The position numbers and the translations under genes are program-made. Below, piece after piece: positions 1 through 6,095 of a DNA stretch of 64,000 nucleotides. Source of the DNA: Pseudomonas sp. Q2-TVG4-2 (lineage in GTDB: Bacteria; Pseudomonadota; Gammaproteobacteria; Pseudomonadales; Pseudomonadaceae); the NCBI RefSeq assembly GCF_013620795.1, contig NZ_LGLW01000010.1:1-64000 (forward strand), given 5' to 3'. Under the pieces are notes generated by a model. That model ran no database searches. It was not told where the DNA came from and saw nothing but the letters and a program-made list of their open reading frames with translations. How positions within the stretch are numbered: the first letter of the stretch is position 1; the number at the start of each line of letters is the position of its first letter.

Positions 1-31
1 GATTCGAACCAACGACCCCCACCATGTCAAG
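1..31. repeat. Left attachment-site direct repeat (att)
   Basis: These 31 bases are identical to 5866-5896 inside the tRNA-Val gene. They correspond to the anticodon loop through the T arm of the tRNA, read on the opposite strand. The remainder of the displaced original tRNA 3' end should lie just left of the window. The repeat may extend beyond position 1, so its full length cannot be given. Confidence 0.88.
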
Positions 32-106
32 CAGGCTGCTTAAAGCGACGCGCACTATACACGGCGCAGCCCCTAGGAACCATCCATTCACACAGGAGGT
101 TTCTAA

Positions 107-1063
107 ATGGCAACGATACGTCAGCTTTCCTCAGGAAACTGGAACGCACAGGTAAGGGTGAAGGGGAAGCCTGCTCAGTCTAAGACCTTCCCGACAGAGG
201 AAGCAGCCCAGCATTGGGCTAAGCAGCAGGAAGCCCTAACGAAGGAACACAAGTCCCACACCATCTATTCCCTTGGTATGTCTTATTGCCAAGCCCGCCT
301 CCTAGGAAGGGGAAGCTATCACCATGCTCTACAGATGGTGGAGCATCTGTCCGTAGCCTTCCCTCAGCCCATCCAAGACATCACCCCTCAGCAGATCAAT
401 GCATACAAGCTTGAACGTCTCAAGACCGTTAAGCCTGCTACATGCAGAACACAGCTAGCCTTCATGTCCCGTCTCTACCGATGGGCTAAGCGTGAGCTGC
501 TGATAGACATAGCCAATCCCTTAGCAGACATAGCCCTCCCCCAAGCATCTAAGTCCAGTGACAAGGTGGTGAGCAAGGGAGAATTGTTTCTGGTGCTTGA
601 GCATCTAAGCCCAGCCATGAGGTTGATAACAGAGCTTGCTTATGAAACCGCTATGCGTAGGTCAGAGATAGTAAAGCTAACCATTGAGCATGTGCACCTA
701 GAAGAACGGATAGCAGATGTTGTTGATGGTAAAAATGGAACAAGGTCTGTTCCTCTTACACTGAGAGCTGTAGAGCTTCTACAAGACGCTATACGCCTTG
801 CTAAATCTAAACGCACAGCAACGGGAAGGCTATTCAATATCACCCCTCACAGCGTCTCTACTGCCGTCAGGAGGGCTAGACAGAAAGCTAAGCTAGACAG
901 CTCCGTAAGGCTGCATCAGCTACGACACACAAGGATAACTAACGTAGCCAAGAAGGGATTTAACAATGCACAGATAATGATAGTGTCTGGACATAGAGAC
1001 ACAAGATCAGTGGCTAGATATTCACATCTAAATGCTAAGGATGTATTACATCTAATAGACTAG
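107..1063 (+). CDS. int: Tyrosine recombinase/integrase of the tRNA-Val element
   Basis: This 318-residue site-specific recombinase should integrate and excise the element at tRNA-Val. The catalytic set is visible: Arg near 184 (MRRSEI), Lys near 209 in the beta hairpin (DGKNG), His270 and Arg273 (HQLRHT), His296 (SGHRD) and the nucleophile Tyr305 (ARYSHL). The first 60 residues resemble an arm-type DNA-binding domain and residues 60-145 a core-binding SAM-like domain. The ATG follows a strong AGGAGG seven bases upstream. It lies about 75 bases inside the left attachment repeat, the usual position for tRNA-targeting integrases. No excisionase is recognised; the small winged-helix protein at 1524 could fill that role. 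Confidence 0.95.
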   Translation: MATIRQLSSGNWNAQVRVKGKPAQSKTFPTEEAAQHWAKQQEALTKEHKSHTIYSLGMSYCQARLLGRGSYHHALQMVEHLSVAFPQPIQDITPQQINAYKLERLKTVKPATCRTQLAFMSRLYRWAKRELLIDIANPLADIALPQASKSSDKVVSKGELFLVLEHLSPAMRLITELAYETAMRRSEIVKLTIEHVHLEERIADVVDGKNGTRSVPLTLRAVELLQDAIRLAKSKRTATGRLFNITPHSVSTAVRRARQKAKLDSSVRLHQLRHTRITNVAKKGFNNAQIMIVSGHRDTRSVARYSHLNAKDVLHLID

Positions 1064-1092
1064 CATCTGCAACCATAGCTATAAGCTCCTAT

Positions 1093-1118
1093 AAGGCTCC
1101 GCAAGGGGCCTTTCTTTT
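1093..1118 (+). terminator. Intrinsic terminator after int
   Basis: An 8-bp stem (AAGGCTCC with GGGGCCTT, one G-T pair), GCAA tetraloop and a following T-rich run (TTTCTTTT) lie 29 bases after the int stop codon. This separates int transcription from the downstream gene block. Confidence 0.8.
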
Positions 1119-1523
1119 ATGAGCAATGTAAAGAGCAGGATACTATAGCCATCACCCAGCACAGAAGCTTACAGGAGCTAGCCGCACAACCAAGCAATAG
1201 GTTCCAACCTCTACCCCACTTGCTTTGGACTTAGGCATTGGCACAGGTAGACAGAGCATCGACAGTATTGACACTCATTCCCGAACAAGACTTTAGCATC
1301 CTATCTTAAGCTATAGACAGCCAAGATAGTGACACCCACCCCTACCTATACATGTCCCCTTTATACTAGATTTTCAGTATATATAAATATCAGGTGTACT
1401 TCTGTCCCTATATCACCTGCAAAGCACATACCCTCAACCACACTAACCAGCAGGCCAGCACCTTCCCCTGTGCTGTCCCATCAATGGGGGATGTAGGGGG
1501 AATCCATAACAAAAGGAAACAAC
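1119..1523. promoter_or_regulatory. Gene-free control region upstream of the element's main operon
   Basis: About 400 bases hold no convincing gene. A TTGACA hexamer occurs at 1268-1273, with no good -10 box at ideal spacing. An AT-rich stretch (tatactag...tatataaatat) lies at 1370-1395. This is the likely promoter and operator region for the operon beginning at 1524 and could also hold a replication origin. No regulator site was identified with certainty. Confidence 0.4.
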
Positions 1524-1790
1524 ATGATCACAATGAAAGAAATTGTAGCAGTACAGCATAAACACCTAGCAACGCTTACATCCAAGCTCATCTACCTAAT
1601 GATTAGGAATGGAGCAGATGAAGAAGGCTGGTCATCTATTAGCCTTAACAAATTCTCAGAAGCTACCGGCATGGCTAGACGTTCTGTCGTGAGAATCCTA
1701 GCTCGTCTTCAGTCAGCAGGACTGATCGAGAAGAACCCTAACAAATCTAAATGTAACGATGTCAATCAATATCGTGTTATTGATCGCTAA
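1524..1790 (+). CDS. Small winged-helix/HTH DNA-binding protein
   Basis: This 88-residue protein has a predicted helix-turn-helix in residues 40-75 (SLNKFSEATGMARRSVVRIL followed by a recognition-helix-like stretch), then a wing-like basic tail. The pattern resembles phage replication or regulatory proteins that read 'T-M-x-R-S-V-x-R-x-L-x-x-L-x-x-x-G-L-I'. It is the first gene after the control region, and a clear AAGGAAA precedes the ATG. The 14-base gap to the next gene suggests co-transcription. Likely roles are repression or activation of the operon, excision control or origin binding; the sequence does not decide between them. It is not similar enough to AlpA to use that name. Confidence 0.7.
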   Translation: MITMKEIVAVQHKHLATLTSKLIYLMIRNGADEEGWSSISLNKFSEATGMARRSVVRILARLQSAGLIEKNPNKSKCNDVNQYRVIDR

Positions 1791-1804
1791 CCTAAGGAAC
1801 CATA

Positions 1805-2260
1805 ATGACTAAGCAAATTAACCCTACAGATATCTTCGAGATTGCTCGCTCTACAGGACGCAGCCCCTCTGACATTTATAACATTGCTCAACAGGAAGGA
1901 TGGGAGATTGTAGAGGATGCTCCTCCTATGCCTACACAGAAGACAGAACGCAAGTCTGTCATGCATGATCCTAAGGGAGCCATCGAACTGATGCGGCAGC
2001 TTAAGGAAGACAACATCAAGAAGCTGTACAAGAATGATCCTTACATCAGAGAAGGCATTGATGCTCAGATTGCTATTGAAGCCTCCAGACGCACCAAGAC
2101 CAAGCCCTCTAACATTCAATACGATGAGCAGGGAAACATTGAAAGTATCAAGGCATCTGTTGTGTCTGGCATTAAAGCAACCGAAGCCAATCAGATTGAG
2201 CTGATGAAAGCCATTAAGGATAACATCTATAAGAAATATGGTGTAGGGAGTCGAGCATGA
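1805..2260 (+). CDS. Unknown 151-residue element protein
   Basis: The product is not recognised. The N-terminal 33 residues (PTDIFEIARSTGRSPSDIYN then IAQQEGWEI) have the spacing of a small HTH or LysM-like helical unit, similar in style to the start of the 117-residue protein at 4246, which also ends its helix with 'A.EQGW'. The remainder is charged and lysine-rich, with no membrane segment or signal peptide. AAGGAA lies upstream of the ATG. The stop overlaps the start of the next gene by four bases (ATGA), implying translational coupling. A DNA- or phage-protein-binding function is possible but unproven. Confidence 0.65.
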   Translation: MTKQINPTDIFEIARSTGRSPSDIYNIAQQEGWEIVEDAPPMPTQKTERKSVMHDPKGAIELMRQLKEDNIKKLYKNDPYIREGIDAQIAIEASRRTKTKPSNIQYDEQGNIESIKASVVSGIKATEANQIELMKAIKDNIYKKYGVGSRA

Positions 2261-2550
2261 GCAGCTATCTATCTGATGCAGAGAAAGAAATGCTAGAAGA
2301 GAAACGCATTCAGACGGAGCAGCTTGATAAGCACATTGCTAAAAGGAATAGTGCCTTAGTGGATGAGCCTAAGGAATACAAAGGAATCACCTACTCGATG
2401 AATCAAAGGGGACTGTATGAATGCATTAACATCAATACCACATCACCTCTCAATGGTGTGTTTACCTCCGCTAGCATTCTACATTCCATCATCGACAAGC
2501 TGGAAGCTCGCGGTAAGCCTGCTCACAATGTGAAGAGCAAGAATGCTTAA
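2257..2550 (+). CDS. Unknown 97-residue element protein
   Basis: This small soluble protein has no family I can name. Its N-terminal 35 residues are strongly charged and probably helical (SYLSDAEKEMLEEKRIQTEQ), which could form a coiled coil. The C-terminal half includes a GxxxxCI..N segment. It overlaps the upstream gene by ATGA and is followed by about 150 bases before the helicase-like gene, so it ends the first sub-operon. Codon use matches the rest of the element. Confidence 0.6.
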   Translation: MSSYLSDAEKEMLEEKRIQTEQLDKHIAKRNSALVDEPKEYKGITYSMNQRGLYECININTTSPLNGVFTSASILHSIIDKLEARGKPAHNVKSKNA

Positions 2551-2701
2551 GCATCTACTACTTCCAGCTACGCTAGCTCTATTAGTTTCAATAGCCTACC
2601 TGCTCACCTCCCTCCTGAAACACCTATTGTAATTCTACCTATCAGCATCCATCTTTCTAGCTCCAGCTAGGAGGCCGATAACTTATGCATAAAGGAAAGT
2701 A

Positions 2702-3952
2702 TTGATAAGAATAGTTGACGCCATATGTGGGGCGGGAAAGACAACTTGGGTCTTTGACCACATAAAGAAGAATAGCGACAAGCGTTGGTTGTTCGTGTCT
2801 CCTTACCTAACGGAGGTGGGAGACGGGAGGACCAAAGGAAGGATACAAACGGAGCTACCTGACCTTGCTTTCAAGGCCCCAGGCACCAACTCACAGACCA
2901 AATCATCCCACCTCAAAACCCTCCTCTCAGCGGGTCACAACATCGCATGCACCCATGCACTGTTTGAAGACATTGATCGAGAGACCATCCAACTCATCTA
3001 TGAGAATGACTACCATCTAATCATTGATGAGACGCTAGACATGATTGAAGTCTGGAAGGAATACCACCATCAAGACATCACTGCTCTAGAAGCAGCAGGC
3101 ATGATTAGCATAGCGAATAATGGAAAGGTGGAATGGGACCACATTAAATATCCCAACTATAATGGACGTGATGTCTCAGTAAAGAACAAGTGTGATGCTG
3201 GTAGCTTGTGGCTTTACGGAGGAAACATATTCATTGCTCGAACACCACCTAATGTTATCAATGCAGCCAAGACCACTACCGTTCTTACCTACCAGTTCGA
3301 AGGGAGCTTAATGGCAGCATGGTTTAAAGTTAACAAGCTGAGCTATTCCTATCACTACCCCGAAGGTCTACGCTCAGAACAAGAGATCAAAGCAATTATT
3401 AGGGATAAGCTACACCTACTGCCTATTCCTAAGAAAATCCTAGAGCTACAAACTGATGACCGGGGATTGTATACACCACATACTTTCTCTTATACATGGT
3501 TTGAGAATGCCAAGGATGATGAGCTTAAAGCACTAGGTCATAGCTTAGAAAATACTAAGCGGACCAAAATGCCTAAAGGAGATTTCTTCTGGACTGCTCC
3601 TATTGGCTCCGATCCTTATAAGCAGCTTAAGGTGATGGCTAATCGTAGATGGCAAACTGACCTTGAAGGCTTAGACAGCAACAAGCATCGAACCTTCATA
3701 GCTTGGAATACTAGAGCCACTAATGACTATGCAGACAGAACGAATTGCTTCTATGCATACAACGTCTTCCCCAATACATCCATTCTAAATCACTACAAGA
3801 ATCTAGGTATTGAGATAGACACCGATAGGTATGCGCTAGGACATTTAATTCAATTTATCTTCCGAGGATCAATCAGAAAGCACGAAGAAATGCATCTTCT
3901 TATCACTAGCCTTAGGATGAAATCACTCTTAGAGAAATGGCTAGAAAACTAG
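2702..3952 (+). CDS. P-loop DEAD-like helicase/ATPase
   Basis: This 416-residue protein begins almost directly with a Walker A motif (CGAGKTT, residues 9-15). A Walker B/DExx-like motif follows at about residues 106-111 (LIIDET). Near the C-terminus an arginine-bearing segment (QFIFRGSIRKHEE) sits where superfamily 2 helicases have motif VI. This layout is typical of compact phage and plasmid helicases thought to act in replication. The start is a TTG preceded by AAGGAAA; no better ATG exists in frame. No primase or polymerase domain is visible, so replication would need host or helper enzymes. ATPase assignment is firm; the helicase label follows from motif order. Confidence 0.8.
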   Translation: MIRIVDAICGAGKTTWVFDHIKKNSDKRWLFVSPYLTEVGDGRTKGRIQTELPDLAFKAPGTNSQTKSSHLKTLLSAGHNIACTHALFEDIDRETIQLIYENDYHLIIDETLDMIEVWKEYHHQDITALEAAGMISIANNGKVEWDHIKYPNYNGRDVSVKNKCDAGSLWLYGGNIFIARTPPNVINAAKTTTVLTYQFEGSLMAAWFKVNKLSYSYHYPEGLRSEQEIKAIIRDKLHLLPIPKKILELQTDDRGLYTPHTFSYTWFENAKDDELKALGHSLENTKRTKMPKGDFFWTAPIGSDPYKQLKVMANRRWQTDLEGLDSNKHRTFIAWNTRATNDYADRTNCFYAYNVFPNTSILNHYKNLGIEIDTDRYALGHLIQFIFRGSIRKHEEMHLLITSLRMKSLLEKWLEN

Positions 3953-3963
3953 CAGAATAATTT

Positions 3964-3994
3964 ACGCACCAACTTTTGCTGTTTTTTGGTGCGT
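3964..3994. repeat. Inverted repeat after the helicase gene
   Basis: ACGCACCAA at 3964-3972 pairs with TTGGTGCGT at 3986-3994 around a T-rich 13-base loop. The T run is in the loop, not after the stem, so this is not a standard intrinsic terminator. It may be an RNA end-protecting hairpin or a protein-binding site. The following 250 bases contain several GCATGC words and a repeated ATGCTTCTGC (near 4190 and 4211), but no gene until 4246. Confidence 0.6.
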
Positions 3995-4245
3995 GAATTA
4001 GATTTAGCCCAGCAACCATGCGGGTTGTAGAGCATCCCCCTTAAAGGAATGTATATATACTACTAGCAATACTTAAAAGCAAAAGCATGCCTACGGCGTT
4101 TAAGAGCATGCATTTAAAAGAAGATCAAAAGCGACAGCACCTATACATACTTAGACATCAGTCGCTTCTTGCTTCTTATCTTTAATGCATGCTTCTGCCG
4201 CCGGCAGGCATATGCTTCTGCTCTACCACAATACAAGGATAATTT

Positions 4246-4599
4246 ATGAATATTCCAGATAATGGAAAACAGAGATACATAGAAGCTAAGTCGCTTGTAG
4301 CTTTAGCTAAAGAATGGGATGTCTCTTTAGTAACGCTAGAAGCGTATGCTAACGAACAAGGATGGGATAGAGAGCACAAACTCTATTGGCAAGACAAGGC
4401 TATTGAGATGCTTAAGAATGCAGCTTGTGAAGATAACATCACAGCAGTGAGGGAGCTTCTTAAGGCTATGGGCATTAGTAGACCAGTAGGCAGACCTAGT
4501 AAAACAGAAGTGACAAAGCAGATAGCTATCGAAGCTAAGATAGAACAAGAATTCTCTGCTGATATTGCTAGGCTTGCCTCTTATGCTAAGCAAGCATAA
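4246..4599 (+). CDS. Small HTH protein with GRPSK segment, possibly small-terminase-like
   Basis: This 117-residue protein has an N-terminal HTH-like unit (SLVALAKEWDVSLVTLEAYA, ending ANEQGW, residues 16-41), a middle helical region and a C-terminal segment VGRPSKTEVTKQ. An HTH ending in a GW motif plus a GRPSK linker is reminiscent of small terminase subunits or DNA maturase A proteins of tailed phages, which bind packaging sites. That resemblance is from memory of the family pattern and is weak. AAGGAT lies upstream of the ATG. The gene stands alone, next to a hairpin-rich non-coding region that could be its target. Alternatively it is a plain regulator. Confidence 0.6.
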   Translation: MNIPDNGKQRYIEAKSLVALAKEWDVSLVTLEAYANEQGWDREHKLYWQDKAIEMLKNAACEDNITAVRELLKAMGISRPVGRPSKTEVTKQIAIEAKIEQEFSADIARLASYAKQA

Positions 4600-4663
4600 T
4601 TATTTATTTAGGCAATAGAGATGCATTACACCTAAGCAATGCTCACCACATTCGCCTAGATAA

Positions 4664-4860
4664 ATTCCGGAAGGATTCCGGTTGCCCTGTGAGGGTGAAC
4701 CACTGTTACCAATGGTCCCGTTCTTCAATGGGAGCTTAGACATCAGCTCAACATTGCCCGCTATTCGGTAGTGGTTCCCGTCCTGATAACCAACCCATCA
4801 GGATGAAGGCGCCATTTATTAGTCAATGGCTCACTGGTGAGTTCTACCAACCATCCTCAC
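4664..4860. ncRNA. Hairpin-dense non-coding region (candidate structured RNA or DNA site)
   Basis: No convincing gene lies here, but complementary segments are packed closely. GGTT/AACC enclose CCCT/AGGG (4680-4701). GAACCACT (4697-4704) pairs with AGTGGTTC (4770-4777). GAGC pairs with GCTC (4732-4749). CCTGAT (4782-4787) pairs with ATCAGG (4797-4802). GCCATT (4811-4816) pairs with AATGGC (4825-4830). TCACTGGTGA (4831-4840) is a palindrome. Some pairings are mutually exclusive, suggesting alternative folds. It could be a regulatory RNA, a replication origin or a packaging site. No known RNA family was recognised. Confidence 0.45.
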
Positions 4861-4992
4861 ATTGTGGCTATGGCTTTCATGCATTCACTACACGCATTTA
4901 AGGTTCGCTTCTGCATCTACTCACCACATCCCGCCTGCTCTCCAGACATACAGACGCTAGCTCACCGAGCTAACAGGGCCGTTTCCCTCTTG

Positions 4993-5313
4993 CTAAGAGA
5001 CGATACTCACCATGTGGTTTTTCATCAACCCATAAACGTGACGCCTAGCATCAAGAATCAGCTCTTGTGATCCGAACCTCTCTTCCAGATTACGAAGCCC
5101 TGGAAGAAGAAATGGGACTGACAGGTGCGCGACCTCTCCAACGCTCATCCCACCGGCCTTATACGAAGCTAGCTGAATCATGTGTAGCCGGCATCCTCCC
5201 TCCTCCATCGCCCCATGGTAAAGGCTACGATGCATCCCGATGTAATCAGCCACCTCGTTACCGAATGCCTTTCCCTTTCGGGCAAGTAGCATAGACTTGA
5301 TGAGGTTGAACAT
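4993..5313 (-). CDS. Unknown 106-residue protein opposing the element operon
   Basis: This is a plausible small soluble protein on the strand opposite to the rest of the element. It has an initial helical segment, an HTH-like stretch (EVADYIGMHRSLYHGAMEEG, about residues 18-37), then ASYKAGGMSVGEVAHL and a basic C-terminus. The ATG at 5313 is chosen because AGGGA lies six bases upstream; two earlier in-frame ATGs (5337, 5319) lack this spacing. Opposing direction at the end of a satellite-like element often marks a regulator or an anti-phage cargo gene, but no known family fits. Composition matches the element. Confidence 0.55.
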   Translation of the reverse strand: MFNLIKSMLLARKGKAFGNEVADYIGMHRSLYHGAMEEGGCRLHMIQLASYKAGGMSVGEVAHLSVPFLLPGLRNLEERFGSQELILDARRHVYGLMKNHMVSIVS

Positions 5314-5574
5314 TGTCATTCCCTTGCCTGATAGCATTTAAGCATCACAAGCATCTAGCCATTTTTGCTAGAAATTCTCAAGCTGCAATGTACATAGAGC
5401 AGCACCCCCCATCCCCCCTCCTACCCCCTCGACAATCCCTCCCCACATCCCTAGACAGCCATCAAGGGCAAGCCCCAGAAATCACGCATAAGGGCTGGTG
5501 GTGCCTCGCCTATGGCATCGCCTAGGCATCAGGTCTAACGCCTCGTATACGAGCTTGTAGGGCCTCCCCATCGA
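5314..5574. other. Gene-free stretch with C-rich tract
   Basis: No supported gene is present. Positions about 5401-5465 on the plus strand are a cytosine-rich run (CCCCCCATCCCCCCTCC and similar), which on the minus strand is G-rich and could form unusual structures. Promoter sequences for the minus-strand gene at 5313 should lie here but are not obvious. Confidence 0.4.
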
Positions 5575-5655
5575 AGGCACATAGCTCAGTTGGTTAGAGC
5601 ACCTGAGCGTAGCGAATCCGGGGCGAACGAAGTGAGGACCACCTTCACTAGGTGG
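5575..5655 (+). pseudogene. Chimeric tRNA-Val fragment: 5' half, 35-base insert, anticodon arm
   Basis: Positions 5575-5603 are identical to bases 1-29 of the intact tRNA-Val at 5851-5927. A few 5'-flanking bases (CCATCG) also match, with one mismatch overall. A 35-base unrelated stretch follows (5604-5638). Then comes a perfect anticodon arm, CCACC-TTCACTA-GGTGG (5639-5655), with the same stem as tRNA-Val(GAC) but with a CAC anticodon, which also reads valine. No T arm or acceptor 3' strand follows, so it cannot form a normal tRNA. It lies in the opposite direction to the intact gene, forming a large inverted repeat. It may be a remnant of recombination with another tRNA-Val copy or a functional tRNA mimic. 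Confidence 0.6.
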
Positions 5656-5690
5656 GGATATTCCCATACAGAACAAAGACTTAGGTATTG

Positions 5691-5780
5691 ACGTTCACAC
5701 TAGATCGGTGTGAATGAGGGGATGCCCTTCACACGTTCACATTGCCCAGTGTGAAAAGGGGCTGTAAATTGTGAAGGTTT
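5691..5780. repeat. Cluster of TTCACAC/GTGTGAA repeats
   Basis: Within about 90 bases there are GTTCACAC, GGTGTGAA, CTTCACAC, GTTCACAT, AGTGTGAA and TTGTGAA. Two form inverted pairs (TTCACAC around TAGATCG with GTGTGAA; TTCACAC with a later GTGTGAA). Their position next to the right attachment site suits arm-type integrase or excision-factor sites, or iteron-like origin sites. The binding protein is unknown. Confidence 0.6.
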
Positions 5781-5790
5781 TCTAGGGACA

Positions 5791-5821
5791 AACAAAAAGG
5801 GGAACCCGCTAGGATTCCCCT
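5791..5821 (-). terminator. Intrinsic terminator downstream of tRNA-Val
   Basis: Read on the minus strand, AGGGGAA pairs with TTCCCCT around a 10-base loop and is followed by TTTTTGTTTG. It lies about 30 bases beyond the tRNA-Val 3' end. Because this DNA is inside the element, the element supplies the tRNA gene with a new terminator after integration. Confidence 0.8.
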
Positions 5822-5850
5822 CTATGTACCGCGCTAAGCGGCTTTCGAAT

Positions 5851-5927
5851 TGGTAGGCACAATTGGATTCGAACCAACGACCCCCACCATGTCAAGGTGG
5901 TGCTCTAACCAACTGAGCTATGTGCCT
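5851..5927 (-). tRNA. tRNA-Val(GAC)
   Basis: This complete 77-base tRNA has a 7-bp acceptor stem (AGGCACA with TGTGCCT), encoded CCA, a D arm, a CCACC/GGTGG anticodon stem with loop TTGACAT (anticodon GAC) and a T arm containing GGTTCGAATCC. It is the integration target. The 3' part from the anticodon loop on is duplicated at the left end of the element, so the 3' end now present comes from the element and restores a functional gene. Confidence 0.97.
5866..5896. repeat. Right attachment-site direct repeat (att) inside tRNA-Val
   Basis: This copy is identical to 1-31. It spans the tRNA anticodon loop through the T arm, the crossover class used by many tRNA-targeting tyrosine integrases. The minimal core cannot be narrowed further because the two copies do not differ. 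Confidence 0.9.
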
Positions 5928-5940
5928 CCGATGGACGCGC

Positions 5941-5968
5941 ATTTTAGAGATACGCCTGAGAGAGTCAA
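5941..5968 (-). promoter_or_regulatory. Promoter of tRNA-Val
   Basis: On the minus strand a TTGACT -35 box and a TAAAAT -10 box are separated by 16 bases and lie just upstream of the mature tRNA 5' end, fitting a sigma-70 promoter. A GCGCGTCC stretch, a possible GC-rich discriminator, follows the -10. Confidence 0.75.
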
Positions 5969-6095
5969 GCGCTTTTTTAGCTAAGCCACTGATATTCGTA
6001 ATTTTTGGATGAGGGAACGCCTCTGGCGTCGCTATAGCATCGTAGGGGCTTGTCGAGATAGCATCTCGTCAAATATTCGGAACAGGGCAATCAGA

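Larger units (their letters stand above)
1..5896. mobile_element. Small integrative element in tRNA-Val(GAC), possible minimal phage satellite
   Basis: The interval is framed by identical 31-base direct repeats, the right copy lying inside an intact tRNA-Val gene. The integrase is next to the left repeat. Composition changes sharply at the boundary: the element is AT-richer, uses AGA/AGG/CTA codons freely and is full of CTAG, which is sparse in the flanking chromosome. Content is an integrase, a winged-helix protein, two small unknowns, a P-loop helicase-like protein, a possible small-terminase-like protein and an opposing small gene. There are no structural, lysis or conjugation genes. The integrated state and tRNA targeting are seen directly; satellite status is inferred from size and gene content. 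The left chromosomal junction lies outside the window. Confidence 0.85.

Noticed and set aside
1524-2550. Toxin-antitoxin module
   Set aside because: The small genes at 1524, 1805 and 2257 have operon overlap and size that suggest one, but none shows a known toxin fold and the first is a winged-helix protein better explained as an element regulator.
4837-5294. Plus-strand small frames in the right part of the element
   Set aside because: They lack ribosome-binding sites and protein-like composition, and overlap the more convincing minus-strand gene at 4993-5313.
5691-5780. CRISPR array
   Set aside because: The repeats are short heptamers in both orientations with irregular spacing, with no spacer pattern and no cas genes anywhere in the window.
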